The notes under the pieces are model-generated. The model had not been told where the DNA came from. It searched no databases and saw only the letters and a list, made by a program, of their open reading frames with translations. Source: Colocasia esculenta (taxonomy: Eukaryota > Streptophyta > Magnoliopsida > Alismatales > Araceae). Taken from it: 64,000 nt of DNA. Shown here piece by piece: positions 52,618 through 63,703 of this stretch; the stretch's first letter is position 1; each line of letters begins with the position of its first letter. A program made the position numbers and the translations under genes. The stretch lies in assembly GCA_014218235.1 (NCBI GenBank), contig CM024753.1, forward strand, positions 174,940,348 to 175,004,347. The letters run 5' to 3'.

Positions 52618-53932
52618 TGATGGGATCAGAAAGGTGACTGAAACCGTGTTAATTAAGAATGTCTGTTTATGGCAGCGGAATTAAAACAAGTTACACACAC
52701 AAGTCAATTAGATCAAATTGTGGTATGTGAATAGAGAGTGAAACGAGACAACAAACCATAAGCAAACCACTATGCACGAAGAATTTTAAGGTGGTTCGGA
52801 AAACACAACTTGTGTCTCCTATGTCCACCTCCCTACAACGGAGGAAACACTAGCACTTGCAAGTACAATCTGGAGCACGACGACTCCAAAACATTTGAGT
52901 GCGATGACTTAAAGAAAACCCAGAGATAGACACGACGACCTACTCCACAGACCACTTGTGAGTGCAATGACTCACAAACACTTGAGTACAATGACTCAAC
53001 CCCAGAGCACTACGGCTCCAAACCAGAGCACTACGGCTCCAAAACCTAAGAACACTGTACTCAAAACCTTTGGACCACGATAGATCCAAGTACTGCTAGA
53101 ACAAGTCCAATTAAGGAGTAGATCCTCTAGCACGATCTATCCCAGTACAACGATGAAATTAGAATAAAAACAATTAGGTAATCTGTGTAGAACATATACA
53201 CAGATCACACACAATGAGAATACCAAATAGACAAATTACAAACTCTGAAACATCCATCTAGCTTTTAGATCTGTCTTCATCAGCAGAAGTTTCTTCTTAT
53301 CACGAGCTCCTCCTCTTCTTCTCCTTTCTTTCGGGTGGCGCTGCTCTGCTCCTCTTTTTGGACGCATACACTTTTTCCTACTCTCCCCAGATGGCACTCG
53401 TCCTCGCCTACTTTTTCTGCCATGCCCTTTTCCCAGAAAGGAATAAGGGTATATTTATACCCAGATGTCCAAACCTCATAATTAGGGTTGCGTGTACCCA
53501 GAGCCCTTAGGTGTGACACATGTACAACACATAATATCATGCACAAATGGAATTATAAGGCATTCAAGATAAACAACAATCATATAACTTTCAACAACAA
53601 TCGATGTTATAACATGAAGCAATCGATGAACCAGACTTTGACTTTCATGAAGTCACAATAAGCCAAACTTCAACTTTCAGGAAGTTGGAGTAAGCCAGAC
53701 TTCAACTTTTAAGAAGTCGCAGTGATCTAGACTTCGACTTTCAAGAAGTCGGAGTAAGCTAGACTTCGACTTTCAAGAAGTTAGAATTTCTGAGAGTTGC
53801 CTCAACTTTGAAGTTCTTTGTGAGCAGATATAAATCAAAGCATATCAAATCAATCATCATCAAAATAGTGATTATCAAATCAATCATCATCAAAATAGTG
53901 ATTATGGTTATTCACATAACCATAACTCAACA
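52618..53932 (-). mobile_element. Solo SIRE-type copia LTR, perfect TSD
   Basis: The segment begins TGATGGGATC and ends CTCAACA with TATTT on both flanks (52,613-52,617 and 53,933-53,937). On the minus strand a TATA motif lies at about 53,445-53,460 (GGGTATAAATATACCC). The U3 to its right has five tandem copies of a 32-base unit with ACTTCGACTTTCAAGAAGTC (53,620-53,790) and AATCGAT words. This resembles the U3 of the LTR at 43,905-45,576. No PBS or coding region is inside. It splits the gag of the host copia element. Confidence 0.88.
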
Positions 53933-53937
53933 TATTT

Positions 53938-55545
53938 TACTTACCTTACTGTGTTTCTCTCCTTTTGTTTTGTAGGCAAGTTCTTGCTCAGCTACAAATT
54001 TTGGTAGAGGGTATCTTTCTAGATATATAATTGTTTCTTCATTTTCTAGAGGTTTATAGCCAATACCATATTTCTTCTTACTGGATCTTCTTGCACCTTT
54101 TAGTATTAACGAGGATATTCCATTTGTTAATTTCTCAATTATAGCTGTTAAATATTCACTATCTTTTGTTAATGTTTATATTTCCTCTTTTGACTTAATT
54201 TTAGTTTCATAATTTTCTAACATTAGTATTTTATCATTTTTGCTTTTTACATCTTCACATAACAATTCATTTCTGTGTTTTAATTCTTGAATTTGTTTTT
54301 CCAGTTGTTCCATTTCAAATTTGAAGTCTGAGTTAGTGTTTTCAAGCAATGCATAATTTTTCTTAATAATTTTTAAGTGTTTGCACACATCTTTATATAT
54401 TTCATATAATTCATTAAAAGTATCTTCTAAATTGTCATCATTAGAATATGAAAAAGAATAAAAGAAAGTGTCAGAATTTACCTTATCATCAAAATTTGCC
54501 ATAAAGGCAAGATGAGCCCTTTCTTGTTGTTGTTCATCTGAGCTTGAGTCTTTAGATGAGCTATCTTAATTACCCCAAGTAGCTGCCATAGCCTTCTTCT
54601 TGTGCTTCTTAATTTTCATTGAAGGCTCCTTCTTTTTGTATTCATTTTTCTTTAGCTTGGGACAATTTGTCTTCAAGTGTTCGGGCTGCTTGCATTCATA
54701 ATAGATAAGTTTAGTTTTCTTGACTGTTTTATCTCTTTTGAAATACCTTCTATCTGATTGATGTTTCTTCTTAGCCAAAATCCTTTGCAGACGTCTTGAT
54801 AGAAAAGCTTCTTCTTCACTGTCTGCATCACTGCTCTCATTGGCCGTACCTTCATTTGTGTTTAGCTCTTCTATCTTCAAGGCCATGATGATCTTTTTCT
54901 TCGAAGTTCTTTCTCCTAGTCTCTCCATATTTATCTCATGAGCCATGAGAGACCTAATGAGTTTTTCTAATGACATTGAAGAGATGTAATTTGCTTCCTC
55001 TATAGTAGTGACTTTAGGAGTCCATAAGGTTGGTAAGGATCTTAGTATTCTTCTCACCATGTCTCCTGTCTCATACTATCTCCCAAGTCCAGCTAGACTA
55101 TTTGTGATATATGTGAATTGACTATACATTTGAGAGATGGATTCACCTGTGATCATCTGAAACTTTTCATACTGAGTCACCAATATGTCTATCCTTATCT
55201 CTTTTACCTTATATGTCCCTTCGTAGGTGAGTCTTAGCTTATCCCACATTTTTTTGGCTGTCTTGCAAGCAGATATTTTGTTGAACTTTTTCTTGCTTAA
55301 TGAGCAACATAATATGCTCTTGGCTTTTATGTTCAAGGATATACTCTTCCTTTCTTCATCTGTCTACTCTTCCTTCGGCTTGGAGATTTTGAGGTCACCA
55401 TTTTCTATAATTCTCCAGATTTAGTAGTCGAAATCTTGTAGGAAGAATTCCATTATGGTCTTTCAGTAATTGTAGTCTTCTCCATCGAACGGTGGAGGCA
55501 TGTTGACTGATTGACCTTCTGCATAACCTTGGGCTGCCATTTATC
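53938..55545 (-). pseudogene. SIRE-type copia gag
   Basis: From the right the minus strand reads QGYAEGQSVNMPPPFDGEDY at about 55,520, then NIKAKSILCCSLSKKKFNKI and KTAKKMWDKLRLTYEGT (55,330-55,200), VRRILRSLPTLWTPKV (55,060), SSMSLEKLIRSLMAHEI and the zinc knuckle YYECKQPEHLKTNCPKLKK (54,690). That knuckle lacks its first Cys (Tyr instead). A coiled-coil part (54,502-54,176) and the end at about 53,940 follow. Stops at about 55,060, 55,070 and 55,420 break the frame. This layout, with UBN2-type gag and a long C-terminal extension, is typical of SIRE/Maximus elements. Confidence 0.9.
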
Positions 55546-55588
55546 TTTGCTCTTCAGATCATGAGATCTACTTGCTTGACTAGACTCA

Positions 55589-55600
55589 GCTCTGATACCA
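55589..55600 (-). other. Primer binding site of the copia element (tRNA-iMet)
   Basis: The minus strand reads TGGTATCAGAGC, two bases from the LTR end at 55,603. The gag start follows about 50-60 bases downstream. It proves that the copia element runs right to left. Confidence 0.95.
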
Positions 55601-55602
55601 CT

Positions 55603-58257
55603 TGTTGACCAGGTTGCAAGCCCGGAGAGGGGGGGGTGCATGTATTGCTTAAAATAGATCTTGAAATTTTCCTATTAAAATAACTTCAAACAGAAATACC
55701 AAATACAAGTGTTAGAGTTAGTGAGAAGCGGAATAAGATAAAAATAATCACACAACATAAGAGAGTTTTATCCTGGTTCAGCCCTTCCTACGTCTTGTCT
55801 CAAAGAAACTACTTGAGATTTCACTAACCAAGGGTACATTTCCCCTTATGGATACTTACACATCTAGCACCCACTAGCCTTCTCTTCAAACCTGAAGAGG
55901 CAGTACAACACCTGTAGCAACAGGTCTTCCCTTCAACAAGGGGAATAACGCACCAACCAAGAGTGAAAAGCATACACACAGAGATCTTCACCACCATTCA
56001 CATTAGAAGAGCAATATGCCCTCACTCCAAGCTGATCCACTCTGAGCTCTTCTGAAGCTTCACTTCGTTTTTCTTTTGAGAGCTTGTTATTTCTAAGAGA
56101 GTAGCTTTATAGCTCCATTCTTTTCTCTCTTAGTTCCCGTCTCAGATCAAGCAAGACTTTGTTGTATAAGCTCGATCTAGGGGCCATCCCTTCAACTTTC
56201 TTTCAGAGTGTTCCTCTTCCTATGCGAAGAGAAGACCTGCCGTGGGTAGGTGTATTGTTCCCCTTGTTAAAGGGAAGACCTATTGCTATAAGTGTTGTAC
56301 TGCCTCTTTAGGTCTGAAGAGAAGGCCAACGGGTGCTGGATGTGTAAGTGTCCATAAGGGGGACTGTACCCTTGGTTAGTGAAATCCCAGTAGTTTCTTG
56401 GGGAGTGGATGTATGACTTCTTTTTAGAAGGGCCGAACCAGGATAAAACTCTCTTGTGTTGTATGATTGTTTTTATCTTATTCCGCTGCTCACTAACTCT
56501 AACACTTACGTTTAGGGGTGTTAATGGGTGGGTTTGGGCTTGCCCAGCCCAAACCCATCCCAACCTAAAATTAAAATAGCCCAATCCAAATCCATTAACG
56601 AATCAAAATAAATAAAACCCATGTTGGCCCATTGGGGCCCCTTCTAGCCCAACAAGCCTTTCACTCTTGACCTTGCCGCCCTTCTCGGCCTTCTTCACCT
56701 TCTCCGACACCTCCACCTTCTTCACTGCGGCCGACGGATTCTGTAGTACAGAATAAAACTCTTCCTTGAATGCAGAGAAGTATTAAGGGGTTCAAGGATA
56801 AAAATCTTCCTCTCCATTTTACTGCACATCTAGGGACTGAATTCTGTAGTACAACCAATTCAAACATTCGAGCACAGAAACATGCTCAAGAAATCCCGTA
56901 GAATTTTGAAGTTTCTACAAGAACCGAGAAATTCTCTTTTGTTATTTTTTTTCTCTGCAGAAAGATCAGTAAAAAGAAAAAATTAAAGGTGAATACATGC
57001 AGAAGCAACACAAATCCCCGCCCACTCCCGTAGAAATATAACAGAACAAGCAGCGAAGGAACACCTCTTTTTCTTCACATCAAAACCACACAGAGCAAAA
57101 GCCATCAAGCACACAGAGGAGGAGGGTAAGAGGACAAGCATTCACGCAATGATATCAAGGATAAGGAGGAGCCGGCTGTAAGCAGTCTCCAATAGAGAGT
57201 CCAGGCGCTCTAACAGAGCACTCCACCTTGGACTCTCCTCCACGAAATCTCTCTCAACGGCACTCTGTTGTAACAGATTTCTCATTGTAATCTGCAGAGT
57301 TATACACATGCATTATATCTTACTGTGTTTATCTCTGTATCATAATATATATATATATACAAAGGTAGTCATGTTAAGGGGTGAGCGATTCTGTCCATCT
57401 TTGTATTCTTTTAAATGGACCCGAGCTACGGAGAAACAAGCAAACCTTTCAAAAATGCTAGAAAACCATGTACTAACTGGAGCAGTTTGCATCTCCTCCC
57501 TCTACGGTTCACAGCTCTGAAGCCACTTGTCAGAGGGAGCCCAGCAGAAGAGACTCCTATCCTTACTGCCAAAGGAGCCACCTTGCCCAACCCCCACGGC
57601 CTCCGAGCTCTGTCCTCCGAGATTCTCTTGACTGCAATTTCAGCTTGGTCCATACTCTAGTTCCCAGTCTTCAATTATCTAGGATAATTGAATCCTTCTC
57701 CTCATCATGAACACAATATCAGCAACTGTAATAAGCAAGATCGCAAACAGAGACGCGAGGAGCCTTGTGGCCAGGTTCTTCGATTGCTTTTCTGTGGGTT
57801 TCGTGGGGAGGATAGGAAGGGATGTGAGGTTAAGAGCTGGGGCTTCCCCTAGAACCTCCAGAGCTTTGTCCTGGAGCTTGAAACAAGATGGCGACAACAG
57901 ATTTGTGGCCGATCGGAGGAAGACCTCTCTTTCTCTTCTTATCTTTGTTTTTTTTCCCTCCAATTTTTCCTTTGGGAAAACCTTCCCAACGGAAATGAAG
58001 GGCCCGACAGGTCGAACCTGGCCCAACCCATCACCAAATAGACTTAATAAATGGGCTTCAACGAAGTTCAATGGGCCATTATATTTCGGCCCAGATTAAG
58101 CCCAAAACGGATGATCCATTGGACCTACACTTGGTCCAATCCAATTGACACCCCTACCTGCGCTTAGTATTTCTGTTTGAAGTTATTTTAATAGGAAAAT
58201 TTCAAGATCTATTTTAAGCAATCCATTCACGCTCCTCTGGGCTTGCAACCTGGTCAA
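55603..58257. repeat. Inverted pair of SIRE-type LTR ends (5' LTR of the copia element)
   Basis: The plus strand starts TGTTGACCAGGTTGCAAGCC. It ends, allowing for a hAT-like insert at 56,513-58,156, with GGGCTTGCAACCTGGTCAA at 58,257. The two arms (55,603-55,940 and 56,248-58,257 less the insert) are inverted copies of about 330 bases. The roughly 300-base centre holds LTR R sequence on the plus strand (same as minus at 39,686-39,960). Either two LTR ends of one family are joined head to head, or the LTR is palindromic. The left arm is next to a functional-looking PBS. Confidence 0.8.
56513..58156. mobile_element. hAT-like non-autonomous element, 1.64 kb
   Basis: The element begins TAGGGGTGTTAATGGG and its inverted end reads TAGGGGTGTCAATTGG. 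The flanks are CTTACGTT (56,505-56,512) and CCTGCGCT (58,157-58,164); the three differences are all transitions, which suits an old methylated site. Subterminal regions are rich in CCCAACCC and GGGTTGGG. The interior (about 56,640-58,020) has no transposase. It holds open frames on both strands around 57,430-58,100 whose origin I do not recognise; they could be captured host sequence. Confidence 0.8.
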
Positions 58258-58259
58258 AA

Positions 58260-58673
58260 GAGAGAGCCTACTACCCGGATTCACTATGAGATGGACACAA
58301 TAGATGTAGATAGGTTGATTCAGCCTAGAGCTCCCCCCTAGTCTTAGTCAGTAGCTCCCCCTCCTTCTCGGCATAGCGGTCCCCTTCCTCGACCTACATC
58401 TTTGTTTAAGTCATCTTCTACACATCGTCATGGTTCATCTCAGACCCATGTGATACTTTTAATTTGTAATACATCATACATTTTATTTGTTTATGTTACT
58501 TATAATGACATACTATTCTTGCAAACATCTATTGGTTGGCGAAGCAGTTCAAAACAAGGAAGGAAGAAGGATACTTCACAGGGAGGACCACCGAAGAAAT
58601 CTGGATGGACAATAAAGTTTTTTGGTTCCAGGAAAAAGAAAAGCATGCAACTGTTGGATCGAGATGGCATTAA
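58260..58673. other. Unassigned, between two LTRs
   Basis: No PBS follows the LTR end at 58,257. The stretch has a plus frame with KKSGWTIKFFGSRKKKSMQL near 58,600-58,660 but no recognised domain. It is the left flank of the LTR at 58,674. Confidence 0.35.
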
Positions 58674-59568
58674 TGATGCCCTAGAGGGGGGTGAATAGGA
58701 CTTCTTGCGCTTTATAAAATTTATCTGAAAGTAGATAACACTAAGTAAAGTTGTTAGTGTTTAGTGTAGTGTGTGAAACAAGTGTAAATTTGCGGAAACA
58801 ATCACACAAATGCACAAGAGATTTTATCCTGGTTCGGCCCTTCCCACATGGAAGTCCTACGTCCAGTCCCCAAGCAACCTCTTGAGATTTCACTAAACTG
58901 CCAAGAGAACTTGGCCTTCTCTCAACTAGAGAGGTATTACAATCCCACTTGCTCCCACGCAAGTCTTCCCTTCAAAGGGGTACAAAGACTCCCTACACCA
59001 GTAGGTCTTCCCTGCAGAAAACAAACCTCCTGTGAGTTATCTAAGCACAAATATTAAAAACACTTGTGTGTCTGTTCAGAAGAATGAGCAAATACAGAGA
59101 ATTTAGAAAGGAATACAAATAAGAGTTGCAGCTCTAACTCTTTCTGAATTTAACAGGGTGGTTGAAGAAAAGATCTATAGTTACAAAATACCACCCAACA
59201 GAAAAAAGACTTTTAAGAACTAGAGAGTTTGGAAGTTACGGACTGAGGAAGCAACTCTCTTTCTTTCAATTCAGTAGAAGGCTTGTGAAGATACTTGCAA
59301 ATTTAGATGAGAATTAAGTGTATTGTTGGTTGGTCTCTCTGTCTAAGTGTCTTACTTGTTCAAAGCTCCCGCCTCTATATATGCTTCAGAAGCCTTAAGT
59401 TTCCATTTAAAACTACCCGTTAGAGAACTAGCCGTTTGAAGAATAGCCGTTGATCCTTTGGATGTAGATGCTTTTGAGACTTCTATTATATTCATCAGTC
59501 CTTCAACTTTTGGATTTCCAACGTCTTCAGACTATGTTTGTAGCTTCACGGCTTGATATATAGTCTTC
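58674..59568 (-). repeat. SIRE-type copia LTR, minus strand, probably solo
   Basis: The plus strand starts TGATGCCCTAGAGGGGGG then TGAATAGG, the inverted form of an LTR end. On the minus strand a TATA motif (CATATATAGAGGC) is at about 59,372-59,384, followed by R-U5 blocks such as the inverse of TTTTATCCTGGTTCGGCC. ATTAA occurs at 58,669-58,673 and at 59,569-59,573. If that is the TSD, the LTR would end in TTC rather than CA, so the right edge may be off by one base. There is no PBS at 58,673. Confidence 0.65.
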
Positions 59569-59573
59569 ATTAA

Positions 59574-60079
59574 TGTTCTATAAAACTCCATGTTGAAGAC
59601 TGAGAGCAAAGTATGCTTCATAAATATTCTGCAAGAAAGGACAAGACAGAAAAAGATACCTCCATACTTTCGGAGGTAGGTGAGATGGAAATATATGTAA
59701 AGTATGAAGAACCACGGATGGACAAATGTTCAGTGCAATAAAAAGCAGACAGACAGTTGTATCTTGAAGGTAAGGGAAGGTTCTAATAGTGGTAGGTGAA
59801 CTCTGACAGATACCCCAAGCTGCTATACCTACCATCACATTTACTGCAAGGCAGCTGTCAGAAAGGAGAAGAACTGAACTTATGACAAAAAAGACCAATT
59901 TGTATAATTATTTCAGATCTTTTCAAAGATATTTTATGTGGTCATTTTGAATATAATTTTTCCTACCTAATAGAATATTTAAATGATGGTAATAAGAAAA
60001 AAATATATTCTGTAGGATATGTAAGTGTTATTCATTCTATAAAAGATCCCATAGGGATAACAAAAAAATATTGAATTAT
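59574..60079. other. Unassigned AT-rich stretch before the Ogre-like LTR
   Basis: I see no transposon end or recognisable gene. A minus-strand open frame at 59,578-59,898 is hydrophobic but shows no known domain. Confidence 0.35.
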
Positions 60080-61785
60080 TGTTGGGCCAATTTTTGGGGC
60101 TGTCCCTAAAAAAACCAAAAAAAGAAAAGAAAAGAAAGGGGGGGGGGGGGGGGGGGAGGGGAGGGAGTTGCTGCTGTGGTGGAGGGGCGGAGGAGGAGAG
60201 AAGAGGTCAGCACCACCGCTGCCCTACTGCTGCTGCCTCCGCCGCCGCTGCTTGCCTCTGCGCCGTCGCCGCTGGCAGGAGCCACCGTCTACACCTCCTC
60301 CAGTCACCGCTACTGGTGGAAGGAGCAGAGGCCGCCGGGCGGCCTTTGCCTAGCCCTCCCACAGCAAGAGGAAGAATAAGGGGGCAGAGAAGGAGAGGAG
60401 ACCGCCGCTGCTTGTCCCTCTACCGCAAGGGGAAGGGGCTTTCCCCTGTTTGCCCAGCCACCGCAGGGGACCTCCCCTGCTTGCTGTGTCGCGACTGCAG
60501 AGCGGGGTTTCCCACCGTCCCTATCGCTACTTTCTCGCAGTGCGCAGGCCAAACAGAGAGAGAGGAGATCACAAGTCTCCTTCTCCCTTCCCATCTCTGC
60601 TTTCCTCCCTCCCGTGCCATAATCGGAGGGGGTAAATTGAAAAATTGAAACAAGCAGAAGGGGGGAAAAGAAATAAACACACAAGGGGAAATATGCAAAA
60701 ATGTAAATGGTCGGGACGGTGTAAATGTCCGGGATGGTGCAAATGGCTGGGACGGTGTAAATGGCCGGGACGGGGTCTTTCCCCACTCCCTATAAAAGGA
60801 GGGGGGCGGCCAAGCTTGAAAAGGGGATTTTTGCTAACTCCAAAGAAGCAAGGCTTCTAGACTGCAAGACAGTCCAAGGAGAAGGGTCTGCAAGGCAGCC
60901 CTAAGGAAAATTGTGCAAGGCACAATATTGATTTTCTCAAGTTTTAAAAGGTCCATTGGACTTGCTTATTGGGCCTAAAATTCCTTATTGGGCCTAAATT
61001 ACTTATTGGGCCAAACTTGTATCTTTTATGCCATGACTTAATGAATGACCACTTTCATAATGTTTAATGGGCCTAATGATGCTTATTGGGCCGACATTTG
61101 ATGTATCCTCATATGTGATAATATTAATGGGCCTATTGGGCTAATTTTACAACCTTAATCATGTTCAATAAGTATAATTACATACTATGTCATGTTTATT
61201 TCATACTCTTCAACAATTGATTTCTTAATTAAAATCAACTAATTTTCGACAAACCTTAATAAAATATTTCACGAACATTGTTGTTTAAAAATACCATAAC
61301 TTACAAATAGCAAACAAGTCATGTCTCATATCATTTTTGACCCACCCTAGGTTAATCTGCCTTTAAATCAAATAAAAAAATATTAATCTAATTCACATAA
61401 CCATAATTCAAATAAATAAATGACAAAATAATTAATCAATGAAATCAATGATTTTAAAATAGCCAAAATAAGAAAAAGAATTAAAAAATCAATAAAAAAT
61501 AATAAAAAAATAAAATTCTAAAAAAATAGATTGCATGCTTGCAACTTTATTTTCTTTCATGTACAATTCATTTCATTCAATTGTGAGTTACACTATTCTA
61601 TTTCAAGGAGTTGTCCGATGGTTAATCAAGGGTGTTCAGCTTTTGTGCTGATATAATTAACACTAATCGAGGTTAGTGGGGAGGTCAAACGAACTAAATA
61701 AAACCATATCCATGTAAATAAATGAAAGTCAAATAAATCAATCCCTAGCTATTTTTTTTTTAAAGTGTTAAAAATGGTTCTCACA
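60080..61785 (+). repeat. Tat/Ogre-type gypsy 5' LTR
   Basis: The LTR begins TGTTGGGCCAATTTTTGGGG and ends TGGTTCTCACA or two bases earlier, four to six bases before a tRNA-Arg-type PBS. A TATA motif (CCCTATAAAAGGAGG) is at 60,788-60,802. It is preceded by four tandem 18-base units GTAAATGGCCGGGACG-like (60,702-60,773) and, further up, a 20-G run and a GC-rich segment. The R-U5 part has several TATTGGGCC words. The 3' LTR lies outside the window, so no TSD can be checked. Confidence 0.8.
60791..60798 (+). promoter_or_regulatory. TATA box of the Ogre-like LTR
   Basis: TATAAAAG lies just downstream of four 18-base tandem units at 60,702-60,773 that may be upstream elements. Only a sense promoter is seen here, unlike the two divergent promoters in the Tat complex to the left. 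Confidence 0.65.
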
Positions 61786-61789
61786 GAGA

Positions 61790-61808
61790 TGGCGACTCCG
61801 CTGGGGAC
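61790..61808 (+). other. Primer binding site, tRNA-Arg type
   Basis: TGGCGACTCCGCTGGGGAC matches the tRNA-Arg-derived primer site known for Ogre and related Tat elements. It follows the LTR end by about four bases and places the element on the plus strand. Confidence 0.88.
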
Positions 61809-61853
61809 CTCCCTTCCCCTCATCTCTCCATCAGACAACACCCTAACAATAAG

Positions 61854-62543
61854 ATGTACTCACATTATAATTTTTGTGCAGGTCATAACTCTGCGATGGC
61901 GGCTGCAACTCACACTCCGGGTGTGTTCTTCGGCCCACTTGTGGTCCAAGACCACATAAAGAACAGCTACCTCACCACACCAACCAGGTTTGGAGATTTC
62001 CCTCCAGTGGTGGAGTCTCCTTATTTCCTCGGCGTGATACCAGCAGTGCAACCCACTGTTGCTAAGACCCAAGAAGCAAGCAAAGCAAAAGAAGAGCCTC
62101 AAGCTCATGAGGCTGACTTAATACAGATGTTCACAACCTATGCTATCAACTTCACTGACGCTCCAACTGCTGGAAAGAACAAAAGCCGCAAGCCTAAGAG
62201 AAAGCCCACGGCACGTGGCATTTCAAGTTCTGGAAAGACTGTCCGAGTTGACAATCTCCGGATCCGCCTTGACGGGAGTGAGACCCTAATGATACTGGAG
62301 CGGCATGTAGCTATTGTACCGGTAAAGAACAGTTTCGGCATACTGCCTAAAGTGCGGCAGGACAAGCCAAGTTTCAAGGTGAAAAATATGAAGAAGCAAT
62401 GGATGAAGGCTGAAACCAAGAATTACAAGCTTGACAACGTTAGCTTCAATAAATACAAAGTCAATGCTGAAAAGGATGAGATATATAGCCCTCCTCGTGT
62501 TAAACAGGTGTGGGTCACAAGAAGAAGAAGCTCAGAACTCTGA
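61854..62543 (+). CDS. Leader ORF upstream of gag in an Ogre-like element
   Basis: This frame (229 codons from the ATG at 61,854, stop at 62,543) begins 45 bases after the PBS. It includes GVFFGPLVVQDHIKNSYLTT, RFGDFPPVVESPYFLGVIP, a Lys-rich part KNKSRKPKRKPTARG and RVDNLRIRLDGSETLMILE. I do not recognise a domain. Ogre elements carry an extra ORF of unknown function between the PBS and gag, and position, size and strand fit that. It could instead be an N-terminal gag extension. The frame is open throughout, making it the best preserved coding region in the window. Confidence 0.55.
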   Translation: MYSHYNFCAGHNSAMAAATHTPGVFFGPLVVQDHIKNSYLTTPTRFGDFPPVVESPYFLGVIPAVQPTVAKTQEASKAKEEPQAHEADLIQMFTTYAINFTDAPTAGKNKSRKPKRKPTARGISSSGKTVRVDNLRIRLDGSETLMILERHVAIVPVKNSFGILPKVRQDKPSFKVKNMKKQWMKAETKNYKLDNVSFNKYKVNAEKDEIYSPPRVKQVWVTRRRSSEL

Positions 62544-62594
62544 AGGACAAGGGCCCTAGAATCTCTTGTAGGGCGAAAAAATGCAAGAGCGGTC

Positions 62595-63703
62595 ATGAAG
62601 CAAGACCCATCAAAGTGGAAAACTTTTAGAAGAAGAAGAGTCCCAGAGAGACAGAGGGAGTCTTCCCAAGAGTCTCAGACCAAAGAATGCACCCCTTCTT
62701 ATCGGTTGATCTGCAAAGAAGATCTAAAAGGAAAGGGGTATATCAAGAAAAATGACAAGCAAGCCCGGAGACAGGGCAAAATTTCAAGTCAGAAAAATAC
62801 AAGAGGGATGATGATATCCCTAGAAGATCAGTTTTCCAACGCCTGGGTGCCACTGCACGCCCTAGGCAGAAGAAGAGAAGAATAGTAGAGATCACTGAAG
62901 AAGGCATGCAGATATACACATGCTATGACTCTAACATCAATCTGCCTGCAATAGCTGACCAGGCAGAAACCTCAAATAAGGAGCAGCATCCCACGATATC
63001 TAGTCACAGAAGGGAGCAAGCTCGAGCCTGGCTTGATCGGGTAAATGTGGAGGTGGACTTACCACCTCAGAACGAAGGAGGCATGGGGGCTGCCGACATT
63101 GCCACCACATCAAATCACCCTCTGGATCAGGGTCGATCTGTTGAAAACCATAATATCAGGGTACCCTCATCACCAAATCTAGAAATGATAATGCAAGAAA
63201 ATCAGAAGCTAAAGGCTATGTTGGAAAGCCTTATGCAACAATTGGGAATGGCGGCGCCACTGCCACTACAACCATCACCACCATTATAGCCTGCACAGCC
63301 ACCACAACAGCTGTTGCAGTCTCAGCAACCTCAACAAGCAAGCTAGCCAGCATTGCCTACAGTGGTACCCTAGGTTGGAAATGTGTTACCAAGCACACCC
63401 CGTGCAGAATTTGCGGCTAGACAACCAATTGAAAATCCAAATTCAAGCCATGAGGAAACTCAAGAGGTGTATGTGACAGAACAAAGGCATGATGTACCAC
63501 AAGTAAATACTTCATTCGAAGAAATAATGGTCTCTCAGAGGGCCATGATTGAGCAAATAATTGAAGCAAAGATGGCTGAGCAAAGCGAGGGGTCCGCTAC
63601 CTATGACCTCTATAGGGTACCATATCCTGTACAACATCTCTTCAAAAAGCTCCCAGTAGAACACCCAAAGGTCCCTAAATTCTCAAAATTCAATGGGGAT
63701 GGG
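62595..63703 (+). pseudogene. Tat/Ogre gag, N-terminal part, interrupted
   Basis: The plus strand encodes a low-complexity, Gln/Pro-rich N-terminal part with a probable coiled coil (EMIMQENQKLKAMLESLMQQ, 63,180-63,240). Then comes SFEEIMVSQRAMIEQIIEAK and the start of the gag domain YDLYRVPYPVQHLF with KVPKFSKFNGDG (63,600-63,703). Stops at about 62,884, 63,289, 63,345 and 63,371 split the frame. At the conserved FNGDG motif a MITE is inserted at 63,704. The rest of gag is beyond the window. Confidence 0.75.

Noticed and set aside
59578..59898. 106-codon hydrophobic minus-strand ORF
   Set aside because: No recognisable domain, start context or neighbours; could be chance in AT-rich DNA.
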